From: JBBQXY01 sp051004815
Lineage (GTDB): Bacteria; Chloroflexota; Ktedonobacteria; Ktedonobacterales; Ktedonobacteraceae
Direction of reading: 5' to 3'
DNA: 43,304 nucleotides
NCBI GenBank assembly: GCA_051004815.1
Contig: JBPCJY010000193.1
Coordinates: 1-43,304, forward strand
The notes under the pieces were generated by a model. That model was not told the origin of the DNA. It was given only the letters and a program-made list of their open reading frames with translations, and did no database searches. The position numbers and the translations under genes are program-made. Each line of letters starts with the position of its first letter. Positions within the stretch are counted from its first letter, which is position 1. Shown here in pieces: positions 15,592 through 24,546 of the stretch.

Positions 15592-17217
15592 ATGCCGGAC
15601 TACACCGCGAACATGACATTGGAAGAGCAAGTTGGACAACTACTGGTGGCTGGTTTCCCAGGAACAACTCCCACACCGGAAATCATCGACCTCATCCAAA
15701 ACCACCATATTGGCGGCATCATCTTCTTTTCGCGCAACATTCAAGACGCTCAGCAAGTCCTTGCACTAACGCATAGTCTACAGATGATCGCAAAAAAGGC
15801 CGGACACCGCTACCCCTTGTTCATTGCCATTGATCAAGAAAACGGTATGGTGCAGCGTCTTGGCAACAGTGCCACGCAGTTCCCTGGCAACATGACCCTG
15901 GGAGCTATCGGCTCAAGACAGATCGCCTATGACGTTGCCGAGGCCACTGGATGCGAACTTACTGCCCTGGGCATCAACTTTAACCTTGCCCCCGTCGTTG
16001 ATGTCAACAACAATCCTGCCAATCCTGTGATTGGTGTGCGCTCGTTTGGTGAAGACCCGCTCCAGGTGGCTCGCTTAGCTTCAGCGGCGGTCAAGGGATA
16101 TCGCAGATCAGGCGTCATTACCTGCCTCAAACATTTCCCCGGTCATGGCGATACCGCTGTAGACTCGCATCTGGCATTGCCCACCCTGCCATATAGCATG
16201 GAACGCTTGGAAGCTCTAGAACTGCTGCCATTTCGCAGTGGCATCGCGGCGGGCGCGGATAGTGTGATGATCGCGCATATTGCCTTTCCCGCGCTCACAG
16301 ACGATGCGACACTACCTGCCACGCTCTCTCCTGCCATCGTGCGGGAACTGCTGCGCGAAAAGCTGGGTTTTACGGGCGTGATTATTTCCGATTGCTTGGA
16401 GATGAACGCTATTTCGGAAACCGTGGGCGTAGGGCCAGGAGCCGTAATGGCTTTGCAGGCCGGTAATGACCTGATCCTCATCTCTCACCTCTATACTCGA
16501 CAACGTGCTGGCATTGCAGCACTATTGACAGCACTACAAGAGGGTGTGCTTACGCAAGATGTGCTAAAGCAGGCTGTGGAGCGCGTGTTGAAGCTCAAAG
16601 AGCAGACACTTTCCTGGGATAACCTCCCCAACGCCTTGCTACCTGTTGCGGTGAGCAGTGAGGCACACCAACAGTTACGCGACTCTGCCTATGCCCTCTC
16701 GACCACGCTGGTACGCGATGAAGCGGGTCTTTTGCCGCTCCAGCTAGAGCAAGCTGAGCAACTATTGATCGTCTATCCACAGCGAGACAATTGGACGCAG
16801 GTGGAGGATCGGCACTATCCACACGAATTTTTCGTCGAAAGTATCCGCCAACGCCATGCCCATACTATCGCCAGAGCAATTACGCCTACATCATCACAAA
16901 CCAACTACGAGGAACTATTGCGTGTGGCCTATGCCTCTTCTGTCATCATCGTGCTCACAGTGAATGCCTACCTGGATGGACAGCAGCTTGATGTAATGCG
17001 CAGGTTGCTACAAAGCGACCGCCCGCTTGTTGGCATCGCGGTCTACAATCCCTACGATTTGTTGGCCTTTCCAGAGCTTCCCACCTACCTTGTCACCTAC
17101 GAATACACAGAACCCGCCCTTGCCGCAGCAGTGCATGTGCTTTTTGGCGATAGGGAGCCACAGGGGCGATTGCCTGTGAGCTTGCCAGGGCTGTATCCGC
17201 TCGGTGAAGATGGGTAG
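15592..17217 (+). CDS. nagZ: Glycoside hydrolase family 3 beta-N-acetylhexosaminidase
   Basis: A 541-residue GH3 enzyme. It should release GlcNAc from GlcNAc-1,6-anhydroMurNAc, GlcNAc-MurNAc or chito-oligomers. N-terminal TIM-barrel motifs include the IDQENGMVQRLG strand and KHFPGHGDTAVDSH, which holds the His/Asp acid-base pair of NagZ. IISDCLEMNAI carries the nucleophile Asp. Residues ~360-541 form the second alpha/beta domain present in Gram-positive NagZ (YbbD type) and absent from the short proteobacterial form. I see no signal peptide, so action in the cytosol on imported fragments fits best. AGAAAGGA before the ATG at 15592 decides the start; an upstream in-frame start lacks a ribosome site. 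Confidence 0.9.
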   Translation: MPDYTANMTLEEQVGQLLVAGFPGTTPTPEIIDLIQNHHIGGIIFFSRNIQDAQQVLALTHSLQMIAKKAGHRYPLFIAIDQENGMVQRLGNSATQFPGNMTLGAIGSRQIAYDVAEATGCELTALGINFNLAPVVDVNNNPANPVIGVRSFGEDPLQVARLASAAVKGYRRSGVITCLKHFPGHGDTAVDSHLALPTLPYSMERLEALELLPFRSGIAAGADSVMIAHIAFPALTDDATLPATLSPAIVRELLREKLGFTGVIISDCLEMNAISETVGVGPGAVMALQAGNDLILISHLYTRQRAGIAALLTALQEGVLTQDVLKQAVERVLKLKEQTLSWDNLPNALLPVAVSSEAHQQLRDSAYALSTTLVRDEAGLLPLQLEQAEQLLIVYPQRDNWTQVEDRHYPHEFFVESIRQRHAHTIARAITPTSSQTNYEELLRVAYASSVIIVLTVNAYLDGQQLDVMRRLLQSDRPLVGIAVYNPYDLLAFPELPTYLVTYEYTEPALAAAVHVLFGDREPQGRLPVSLPGLYPLGEDG

Positions 17218-17229
17218 TGTGTGTATGGG

Positions 17230-17694
17230 TTACGGGCCGATAATGCTCCTTATTTCGAGAAGGTGGCTTAACCAGCGTACAAGTTTTTTGTACAGGAGGA
17301 GCAGAATAAGTGAACAGAAAGCCGTAATAATAAGTCCAATTGGGTTATTAGGAAATGGAGTGAAGAAATTATTGAAGCGAAACCAAAAAGCCATTCCTAC
17401 CAGCCAAACAGCAAGCTGTGTACTCCAATAAACAATTCGTGCATTATGGAAACTAAAATTTAGGATAACCAATCCAGCGGCAAGAAGAATGAGTGGAGTT
17501 GCCGCCCATACAATATTGAAAAGAGTTTCCGTCAAGCTTTGCTCTATAAGAGGTGTTGTTTGGCTGATGTAATCGGGAGCAAATGGGAATAATGGCCCTG
17601 CCGCTATCTGGGCGATGTCATAGGAGGCAGCAAGGATACAGACTATTCCGATGATCCGTAAAAGAGTTTGATAGGTAGCAAGTCTATTTGGCAT
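17230..17694 (-). CDS. Hypothetical four-helix membrane protein
   Basis: A 154-residue protein with four hydrophobic segments and a short basic C-terminus (KKLVRWLSHLL). I recognise no family. A GAGGAGTTGTC ribosome site precedes the ATG, and its composition is like that of neighbouring genes, so it is likely real. It converges with nagZ, leaving only 12 bp between their stop codons, and has no evident partner. Confidence 0.6.
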   Translation of the reverse strand: MPNRLATYQTLLRIIGIVCILAASYDIAQIAAGPLFPFAPDYISQTTPLIEQSLTETLFNIVWAATPLILLAAGLVILNFSFHNARIVYWSTQLAVWLVGMAFWFRFNNFFTPFPNNPIGLIITAFCSLILLLLYKKLVRWLSHLLEIRSIIGP

Positions 17695-17774
17695 GACAAC
17701 TCCTCCTCAGCAACGCTATAGATCTATCAGTAATAGTATACGATACGACAAGTGCTTTCTTGTTTATTGCGTTC

Positions 17775-18130
17775 CTACGCTTGTCGTGCTACTTCGTACC
17801 AGGTTAAGGCGTTGCTGAGGTTGACCACCGTGCCAATGACGGTGATGGCAGAGGATGTTATTTTCGCTTCTGCCGCACGTTGCGCTATGTTGGCGAGTGT
17901 TCCCGTCACCAGACGTTGCTGAGGGGTGGTGCCTCCCTGGATTACGGCTGCTGGAATGTTCTGCACTAAACCGCCAGCAATCAGGCTGTGCGCAATATGG
18001 GCGAGACCTTTGACGTCCATGAGGATGACCAGCGTACCACCAGTTTTGGCAAGGGCTTCCCAGTGAATAGGAGTTGAACCGTGACCATTGCTTTCGTGTC
18101 CGGTGACGATGGTGACAGACGAGACGTGAA
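17775..18130 (-). pseudogene. cobA: Remnant of uroporphyrinogen-III C-methyltransferase (C-terminal half)
   Basis: Minus-strand reading from ~18130 gives, without a break, VSSVTIVTGHESNGHGSTPI, then WEALAKTGGTLVILMDVKGL, AAVIQGGTTPQQRLVTGTL and SSAITVIGTVVNL. These are the successive C-terminal motifs of SAM-dependent uroporphyrinogen-III methyltransferase (siroheme and cobalamin synthesis). Only ~118 of ~250 residues remain. The N-terminal half with the SAM-binding GxGPGD loop is absent, and the frame runs into a TGA just upstream. It joins directly to an amine oxidase remnant at about 18127, so a deletion probably fused two genes. An internal ATG would allow an 81-residue product, which could not be active. 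Confidence 0.8.
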
Positions 18131-18795
18131 ACTGGGGCCTTCCGGTTGCGTGATCTCAATGGGCTTGAGGTCGCTGCGCAGTGTACCAACGTCCTTCGGT
18201 AGATAGTTTCCTGCTTATTGTGGAATGGGGATCACTCCAAAGTCATCAATGCGAATGACCTCCAGCGTGTTCAGGTCCAGGACGGCGTGCAAACCCGCGA
18301 CCGGATGCGCGTAGCTATTTTCTTCCTGATCATCTGCATTCAACTGATAGTGGACCGTTGTGCGCAGGATGCGGCGAGAATCCTCCTCCGGGTTGCTGTA
18401 GTTGCCCGCCGACCAGGGATCGATACGGACGCGGCCCAGGTCTTGCTCAGTGATACCGCGCCTGGCCAGTGCAGCCTGGAAGCATGGATCGGCCTTGACT
18501 GCCTCCTCGCACGCGAAGAATTCCTCGAACATGAGGCTTGGCTGACCTTCAATGCGCTTCCACGAGGTAACGCTGCCTTCCGTAAGGTTGACAATGGCCT
18601 CATAAGCAGCACTCGTCCCTGGTGTCTTGTCGAGCAGAGACAAAAAGACCTCGCGTACAACGCTAGCCCCTGGTTGGTAGGCAAGAATGATTTGCGGCGT
18701 AGGTTCGTGTAAACGCACCATCACGAAGCGGAAATGCTCCGAATATGCGTACTCCTTGCGCACGATAGCCACGGCTGCGGCTATTTCTACGCTTC
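18127..18795 (-). pseudogene. Remnant of copper-containing primary-amine oxidase (N-terminal domains only)
   Basis: Reading from ~18795 gives EIAAAVAIVRKEYAYSEHFR, DPWSAGNYSNPEEDSRRIL, HPVAGLHAVLDLNTLEVIRI and DDFGVIPIPQ, then a TAA stop. After the stop the same frame continues as AGNYLPKDVGTLRSDLKPI and EITQPEGPSFT. These are the N2/N3 domains of copper amine oxidases and the start of the catalytic domain. The Tyr that becomes topaquinone and the copper histidines are missing; the coding stops after ~220 of ~650 residues and switches to cobA sequence. The beginning runs into the permease stop and lacks the usual HPLDPLS start. Truncated at both ends, with an in-frame stop, it must be inactive. 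Confidence 0.82.
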
Positions 18796-20307
18796 CTGCG
18801 CCGTCTGCCAACTCGCTTCCGAACTGGCAACCATACTGCCCACAGCTGCGATGATGAGCAGGGCAACAGTGATACCACTCACGATCCACCACCAATGGTC
18901 ATTGCTTATCTGAGGTATCCAGGAATTTTTAATCGTGTCGATTATGGCTAACAGGCAGGCCAACGGGCCTATCACACAGCACAGCCACAGTATTGGCATA
19001 GGCACAACTCGCTGATTCCGGAAAGCCTGTTTGTCGTGCCGGTAAAATACCACCATATTGATGAAAAAGAAAGCCGAGGAGATCGCCCAGACCAACGTGG
19101 CCGTGGCCTGACTTACATTGTAAACATCGATCGAGAGGTCGGCTGGTTTAATGCCGAACGAACCAATATAGGGGATCACCAGGAAAGCCAGGATGGTGAA
19201 GATGAGGGCAATCACTGCCTGTAAGATGATAGCCCCGGCGGGTACGCGATTCTTGTTCAGGCGAGCTATCTTCATTGGCAAGCGCTGATCGATACCGCCC
19301 ACCAGCAGTAAGCGACTAAAGGTGACACTGTAAAACGCTGGCACCATGACAAAAAAGGTCATGATGCAGACCGCCACAATTCCACTGACCACATGACCAA
19401 GTGCCATATCGACAGTACCCACAACAGCATACCCCCCAATGTTGGAGGCAGCCGATCCCTGGGTCACTAAAATAGCCCAGGTCGCTATAAAGTAACCTAC
19501 CAGTACCAGGACTGTCCCCCAGAACAGGTGGCTTTTCACGATATGGGTCTTATTAGGCATTCTCCTCATCTCGCCAGCCATGTTGAGCGGCACCTCCGTG
19601 CCAAGGTAGGCGAGCGTGATTAATCCGAATAACCCGATGTTCCCCGAATTCATTCCCCATCCCGCTACCTGACGGAAATCAGTCATGCTGGCGTTGCCCT
19701 TCAGCAGCCAGACCACTCCCGCCAGGCCAACCAGCAAGACGGCCAGGCCGATGACACCCATGGTGAAGTTCGCCATCAAGGAAAGCACATGAGCACGCTG
19801 TAGGGCAATCACCGTTGTGAGCACGACGATAACGGCCAGTGCCAGCCCTTGCTCCCACGGCTGCACCAGCCAGTTGCTATTGAGTCCCTGCATATAGCTG
19901 ACGACGATGTCCGCTCCAGCTACGATGACCAGAACACCAGGAAACCATGCACAGAAGCCGATGAAAAAGCTCCAGTAGCCTCCCAATGCCCGGTGAGTCC
20001 AATTGTAGAGAGAACCTTCGTGGGGGTGCAGAACACCCAACTGCGCTGTGACGATGGCACATGGAATGAAGAATACGACCGCGCCGAGGGCCAAATACGT
20101 AAACGCGGCAGCTCCACCGCTCGCAGCGGTAACCGCATTGACGATGAAAAAGACGGCAATCAAATAGATTGCCGTCATATTCAACGAACCCAGGATATTG
20201 GGCATCGTCTTGACGGTATATTCCTCTGATGGTAATGCCTGGACTGGTGAGAGCAATGGTTGTTCCACCATCCTCGATGAGCTCTCAGTAGGTATGATAG
20301 TGTTCAT
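18787..20307 (-). CDS. APC superfamily amino acid/amine permease
   Basis: A 506-residue transporter with about 12 transmembrane helices. TM1 holds GSLNMTAIYLIAVFFIVNAV, TM2-3 carry AQLGVLHPHEGSLYNWTHRA, and TM6 has LAYLGTEVPLNMAGEMR; together these point to the APC family (GABA/glutamate-antiporter-like group). The ATG at 20307 is preferred because GGAAGGA lies nine bases upstream and the upstream extension is not hydrophobic in the expected way. It is followed directly by the amine oxidase remnant, so it probably imported an amine substrate for that enzyme. The last codons overlap the remnant. The gene itself appears intact. Confidence 0.87.
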   Translation of the reverse strand: MNTIIPTESSSRMVEQPLLSPVQALPSEEYTVKTMPNILGSLNMTAIYLIAVFFIVNAVTAASGGAAAFTYLALGAVVFFIPCAIVTAQLGVLHPHEGSLYNWTHRALGGYWSFFIGFCAWFPGVLVIVAGADIVVSYMQGLNSNWLVQPWEQGLALAVIVVLTTVIALQRAHVLSLMANFTMGVIGLAVLLVGLAGVVWLLKGNASMTDFRQVAGWGMNSGNIGLFGLITLAYLGTEVPLNMAGEMRRMPNKTHIVKSHLFWGTVLVLVGYFIATWAILVTQGSAASNIGGYAVVGTVDMALGHVVSGIVAVCIMTFFVMVPAFYSVTFSRLLLVGGIDQRLPMKIARLNKNRVPAGAIILQAVIALIFTILAFLVIPYIGSFGIKPADLSIDVYNVSQATATLVWAISSAFFFINMVVFYRHDKQAFRNQRVVPMPILWLCCVIGPLACLLAIIDTIKNSWIPQISNDHWWWIVSGITVALLIIAAVGSMVASSEASWQTAQEA

Positions 20308-20532
20308 GTGAGTAAATCCTTCCCCAAATATGCTCTGTATACTAGCTCCCTTTGAACCTCGCCTTTTGCATAGAGCTGGATACCATAGACGATCTATCAA
20401 CATCACACCGAGAAAGGATGTTAAATAAACTGTGCTTAGTGTACATGATGAAAGATGAATACGATAGGCTAGCAACAAAATTTAGGAGAAAAAGGCTAAT
20501 TTTGAAACAAACCAGAACATCGTAAACAAGCG

Positions 20533-21513
20533 TTACGGCGACACTGAGCTTTTCTTTGCCGCGTAAAGTGCCACAATGCTCTCTGCCGCTTGTAGCACTT
20601 TTTCGCGTAGTTCAGGCGGTTCCAACACTTCTATCTGTGCGCCTAAGCTCAGTACGTATTCACAGGCGTTGTGTTCTCCTTCAAATTGCATGGCGAGCTG
20701 TATCCAGCCGTCGGTATCCGGTGGTTCTGCCGAGAGAATATGGGCGTAGCGACTCACATGGCGCATGTAGGAGAGAATGTCGGGCGAGACGCGCACTGTG
20801 GCGGGATAACGCGGGAGAGTGGCCTTGAAGTCGGTGGATGACTGCTCCCAGTACGCGGCCAGGTCGAAATCCTGTGGGCGCACGCAGGGTTCCTCTGTAA
20901 TGGTGGCATATTGCACTCGTGAGATGCGGTAGGTGCGCATGTTGCCATCCACCGCAGCCACAAGGTACCAGATACTCCCTTTTGCCACCAGACCAAGGGG
21001 ATCGACGAGGCGTTCAACGGTGGTGTCATCACCACGCTGATAGAGCATGTGCAGTTTGCGTTCCTGCCAGATGGCGTCTTGCAACGTGTGAAGGTGTGGG
21101 AAGGCTTCCTCTGGCCTATGCCAACTGGCGGTATCGACGTGGATGCGTTGCCGCACATCCTCGGCATTGCGACGCGAGAGAGAAGGCAGGGCTGCCAGCA
21201 ACTTGATGAAGGCCGCTTCTGACGCCTGATGCAAACCCAGATCGGCTAAGAGGCGCGTGGGCTGCATGAGAAAGAGCGTCTGAATCTCCGCCTCGGTCAT
21301 GCCAGTCAAGTTCGTGCGATACTCTTCCAGTAGATACCAGCCACCGCCAATACCACGTTCCGCGGCAACAGGTACACCGGCAGTACTCAAAGCCTCCATG
21401 TCACGATGAATGGTGCGTTCCGAGACCTCCAACCGCTTCGCCAGTTCACGAGCCGTCAAACGACGATGTACCTGTAACAGCAGCAGAATGGAAAGCAAAC
21501 GGTCCGCACGCAT
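20533..21513 (-). CDS. YafY-type transcriptional regulator (HTH_11 + WYL domain)
   Basis: A 326-residue regulator. Residues ~5-60 form a winged helix with LTARELAKRLEVSERTIHRD. Residues ~140-215 form a WYL domain (VDPLGLVAKGSIWYLVAAV), followed by the WCX-type C-terminal extension. WYL domains sense small ligands or nucleic acids; the target here is unknown. The ATG at 21513 is chosen over the TTG before it. It lies 84 bp downstream of hypE on the same strand, behind a hairpin, so it could be the last gene of the hydrogenase run or a separate unit. Confidence 0.88.
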   Translation of the reverse strand: MRADRLLSILLLLQVHRRLTARELAKRLEVSERTIHRDMEALSTAGVPVAAERGIGGGWYLLEEYRTNLTGMTEAEIQTLFLMQPTRLLADLGLHQASEAAFIKLLAALPSLSRRNAEDVRQRIHVDTASWHRPEEAFPHLHTLQDAIWQERKLHMLYQRGDDTTVERLVDPLGLVAKGSIWYLVAAVDGNMRTYRISRVQYATITEEPCVRPQDFDLAAYWEQSSTDFKATLPRYPATVRVSPDILSYMRHVSRYAHILSAEPPDTDGWIQLAMQFEGEHNACEYVLSLGAQIEVLEPPELREKVLQAAESIVALYAAKKSSVSP

Positions 21514-21540
21514 CAAAGCACCCTTGTTCTATGAACAGCC

Positions 21541-21588
21541 CGTAGGGGCCGAGTGATCGCGCCCATCGCCGATTGATCGGCCCCTACG
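21541..21588 (-). terminator. Hairpin after hypE (possible terminator or repeat)
   Basis: CGTAGGGGCCGA (21541-21552) pairs exactly with TCGGCCCCTACG (21577-21588), and the inner bases (TGATCGCG against CGCCGATT) extend the stem imperfectly. No T-run follows, so termination would not be textbook intrinsic. GGCCCCTACG also occurs at about 12430 and a similar CGACCCCTAC near 11165, so this may be a small genomic repeat. It is the only structure marking the end of the hyp operon. Confidence 0.45.
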
Positions 21589-21597
21589 CTTGCTTGA

Positions 21598-22707
21598 TCA
21601 GCAAATACGCGGCAACGGGTCGCCCACCAACATATCCAACACGCGCAAACCGCCAATGTCGGTGCGCAAAAAGACCATGCCGGGCGGTTCGGCCTGGACG
21701 GTGCCAATGATAGCGGCATTACGTCCCAGGGGATGATTGCGCATGGCCGTTAATGCTGCCTCCGCTACTTCAGGCGCGACGATAGCCAGGAGCTTGCCCT
21801 CGTTGGCAATCGTCAGCGGATCAAGGCCGAGAATCTCGCATGCTCCACGTACTTCGGGATGGACAGGGATAGCCTGTTCATCAAGGGCGATTGACACCTC
21901 CGAACCCAGAGCCATCTCGTTCAAGGCCGTGGCTACGCCGCCTCGCGTAGGGTCTTTCAGGCAGTGGACTCCCACACCTGCTGCCGTGAGGAGCGCGGCT
22001 ACGAGCGAGTGGAGAGGCGCGGTATCGCTCTGGATGTCGGTTTCGATTTCGAGTGCCTCACGGGCAAGCATAATGGCGATGCCGTGATCCCCAATGGGAC
22101 CACTCAGCAACACCCTATCTCCCGCTTGCAATTGTGTTTGACCAGGCCGAAAGTCGGCACGAACAAGGCCCACGCCAGCCGTGTTGATGAATACACCATC
22201 GGCCTTTCCGCGTTGCACTACTTTGGTATCTCCAGTGACAATAGAGACTCCTGCCTCAGCCGCCGCCGCCGCCATCGATGCGACAATACGGCGCAGATCA
22301 GCGATAGGAAAACCCTCTTCCAGGATAAAGCCTGCCGAGAGATAGAGCGGCTCCGCACCCACCATTGCCAGATCATTGACGGTGCCATGGACGGCCAGTT
22401 TGCCGATATCCCCACCGGGGAAGAAAAGAGGGCTGACTACGTAAGTATCGGTTGTGAAAGCCAGGCGTTGCCCTGTTCCATTGACGCTAAACGTTGCTGC
22501 ATCATCCATGGTGTCCAGTAGCGGGTTGGAAAAAGCAGGCGCAAAGACACCTTCGATCAGGTTGTGGGTTGATTTGCCGCCACTGCCATGGCTGAGCGTG
22601 ATCTTCTCATCACGCAAGTAGAATTTATGGCGACGCGCCTGTCGTGTGCGCTCGATCTTGTCCAGCACATTATCTATGCGCCCAGAATCATTGGTTCTGC
22701 TGTCCAT
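21598..22707 (-). CDS. hypE: Hydrogenase expression/formation protein HypE
   Basis: A 369-residue protein of the PurM/SelD ATPase family that dehydrates the HypF-delivered thiocarbamate to thiocyanate, the source of the CN ligands. HypE signatures are LSHGSGGKSTHNLI near residue 40, TFSVNGTGQRLAFTTDTYVV after it, and CLKDPTRGGVATALNEMA in the second half. The protein ends in LPRIC; the terminal Cys is the carbamoylated residue and is present. The ATG at 22707 follows AAGGAG and begins two bases after the hypD stop. The open frame continues upstream through hypD, but that is a shadow. It is the last gene of the maturation operon. Confidence 0.96.
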   Translation of the reverse strand: MDSRTNDSGRIDNVLDKIERTRQARRHKFYLRDEKITLSHGSGGKSTHNLIEGVFAPAFSNPLLDTMDDAATFSVNGTGQRLAFTTDTYVVSPLFFPGGDIGKLAVHGTVNDLAMVGAEPLYLSAGFILEEGFPIADLRRIVASMAAAAAEAGVSIVTGDTKVVQRGKADGVFINTAGVGLVRADFRPGQTQLQAGDRVLLSGPIGDHGIAIMLAREALEIETDIQSDTAPLHSLVAALLTAAGVGVHCLKDPTRGGVATALNEMALGSEVSIALDEQAIPVHPEVRGACEILGLDPLTIANEGKLLAIVAPEVAEAALTAMRNHPLGRNAAIIGTVQAEPPGMVFLRTDIGGLRVLDMLVGDPLPRIC

Positions 22708-22709
22708 CA

Positions 22710-23867
22710 CTATCTCCTTGGCTCGCTGGCCATTGGAAGGACATTCAAACGGTTGCGCTCGGAAGCCATAGAGTAGCGACCGTAACTGTAGTAGGCAGCA
22801 CAGGCACCTTCCGGCGAAACCATACAGGTGCCGATAGGTGTTTCTGGGGTACAAGCTGTGCCGAAGACTTTGCATTCCCACGGCTTGATGACGCCCTTGA
22901 GTACCTCGCCACATTGACAGGCTTTGGGGTCGGCCACGCGCAGCCCTGGCACTGCATAGCGCAATTCGGCATCCCAATCGGCAAAATCTGAGCGCAGTTT
23001 CAGCGCACTGTGCGTGATAAAGCCAAGACCGCGCCACTCGAAGAAGGGACGCAATTCCATCGTTTGAGCCATCGCTTGCAGTGCTTTTACATTGCCTTCC
23101 GGTCGTACTACGCGTGAGTACTGATTCTCGACCTCTGCTCGTCCCTCGCTGATCTGCTTCATGATCATATAGACGGACTGGATAATGTCGAGCGGCTCAA
23201 AACCAGCGATGACAACAGGCTTATGATGATCGCGAGCCACGAAGTTGTAGGGTCGCATACCGATCACCATACTGACATGTCCGGCTCCGATGAAGCCATC
23301 CAGGCGCAAATCTGGCGAGTCGAGAATCGCTTTCATAGCGGGAATGATAGTCACATGGTTGCAGAAGACCGAGAAATTTTTGATCCCTTCGGCCTTTGCT
23401 CGCAGGAGGGTAACGGCTGTCGAAGGGGCGGTCGTTTCAAAGCCAATGGCGAAAAAAACCACCTGACGGTCAGGATTCTGGTGCGCCAGCTTATAGGCGT
23501 CGAGCGGCGAGTAGACGAAACGCACATCGGCACCATCGGCCTTGGCATCAAGGAGACTGCCCTTGGAACCGGGTACGCGCATCATATCACCAAATGTCGT
23601 GAAGATCACGCCCTCTGTACGAGCGATGGCGATGGCATCGTCGATACGACCCATTGGCAGAACGCAGACAGGACAACCCGGTCCATGGATAAGGTCGATA
23701 TTGCGTGGCAGCACGTCCTCAACACCGTGCTTATAAATAGTATGCGTATGTCCGCCGCAGACCTCCATAAATTTGAGCGGCTGGTCGCCACTGAGTCTCG
23801 CGATCTCGGCAGAGATGCTCTTCGCCAGTTTGGGGTCGCGATATTCGTCAACGAATTTCATATTCAT
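22710..23867 (-). CDS. hypD: Hydrogenase formation protein HypD
   Basis: A 385-residue [4Fe-4S] protein that, with HypC, assembles the Fe(CN)2CO unit. Conserved motifs are FMEVCGGHTHTIYKHG near residue 35, LIHGPGCPVCVLPMGRIDDA after it, and FCNHVTIIPA with the GGHTH-type regions intact. The C-terminal Fe-S cysteines appear in ACQCGEVLKGVIKPWECKVFG, then TACTPETPIGTCMVSPEGACA. The start at 23867 is set by AAGGAG seven bases upstream; an ATG six bases earlier would put the ribosome site too close. It overlaps the upstream SIS gene by 20 bp and is followed by hypE after two bases. Confidence 0.96.
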   Translation of the reverse strand: MNMKFVDEYRDPKLAKSISAEIARLSGDQPLKFMEVCGGHTHTIYKHGVEDVLPRNIDLIHGPGCPVCVLPMGRIDDAIAIARTEGVIFTTFGDMMRVPGSKGSLLDAKADGADVRFVYSPLDAYKLAHQNPDRQVVFFAIGFETTAPSTAVTLLRAKAEGIKNFSVFCNHVTIIPAMKAILDSPDLRLDGFIGAGHVSMVIGMRPYNFVARDHHKPVVIAGFEPLDIIQSVYMIMKQISEGRAEVENQYSRVVRPEGNVKALQAMAQTMELRPFFEWRGLGFITHSALKLRSDFADWDAELRYAVPGLRVADPKACQCGEVLKGVIKPWECKVFGTACTPETPIGTCMVSPEGACAAYYSYGRYSMASERNRLNVLPMASEPRR

Positions 23868-24546
23868 CTGCATTCTCCTTTTTCGCTAGTACTGTATGAA
23901 TAACCTCCAGGAGTGAATGATAGACAGTAGCGTGGGCTTCCTGGATGCGTGGGATGTGATCACTTGGCGCATTGATGCAAATATCCACTGCTCGCGAATG
24001 GAGCATCTTGCCACCATCGTAGCCTGCCAGCCCAATCGTCAGCAGCCCTTGTTTGTGCGCTTGTTCAAGGGCCACCAGCACATTGGTCGAATTGCCACTG
24101 GTCGAAAAACCTATCGCGATGTCACCTTTACGCCCAAAGGCAATAACCTGACGTGCAAAGACATTGTCAAAACCGACATCGTTCCCGACTGCTGTCACTA
24201 CCGAGATATCGTTGGTCAGCGCAATCGCTGGCAGCGGCGTCCAGTGTGCGAAGGGTGGGTTGAGTAGTTCAGTCACCATGTCCTGAGCATCGGTTGTACT
24301 ACCACCATTGCCGAAGGCAAAAAGGGTAGCTCCGCTGGCAAATGCCCGTGCCATAGCTTGACCGGCGGTCACAATCTGTGTGCCGGCATGTTCGAGCGTG
24401 GCCTGGCGCAGAGCTATCACCTCGCGGCACTTCTCGATAGTCGAGTGCCGTACCTGCGTCAGGACATCCTCTATGCTGGACGTACCCCCCTCAAAGAGAA
24501 AAGGGTAAAAGAGTCGGTCGTACTCCGAGCCTTCTGTATCATTCAT
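23848..24546 (-). CDS. SIS-domain phosphosugar isomerase-like protein (GmhA-like), second copy
   Basis: A 232-residue SIS-domain protein resembling phosphoheptose isomerase GmhA. The phosphosugar motifs look intact: FAFGNGGSTTDAQDMVTEL near residue 80, GFSTSGNSTNVLVAL near residue 145, and IQEAHATVYHSLLEVIH near the C-terminus. Such genes recur in group 1h hydrogenase maturation operons of actinobacteria, but their role there is not established. The N-terminus has ~25 extra residues (NDTEGSEYDRLFYPFLFEGG). It overlaps the HypC variant by 8 bp and hypD by 20 bp, so it is firmly part of the operon. It may act on sugar phosphates unrelated to LPS, since no heptose genes are present. Confidence 0.85.
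   Translation of the reverse strand: MNDTEGSEYDRLFYPFLFEGGTSSIEDVLTQVRHSTIEKCREVIALRQATLEHAGTQIVTAGQAMARAFASGATLFAFGNGGSTTDAQDMVTELLNPPFAHWTPLPAIALTNDISVVTAVGNDVGFDNVFARQVIAFGRKGDIAIGFSTSGNSTNVLVALEQAHKQGLLTIGLAGYDGGKMLHSRAVDICINAPSDHIPRIQEAHATVYHSLLEVIHTVLAKKENADEYEIR

Noticed and set aside
17764..18189. A 141-codon minus-strand frame over the cobA remnant
   Set aside because: Another frame of the same strand shows clear methyltransferase motifs; this one is a His/Arg/Ser-rich shadow.
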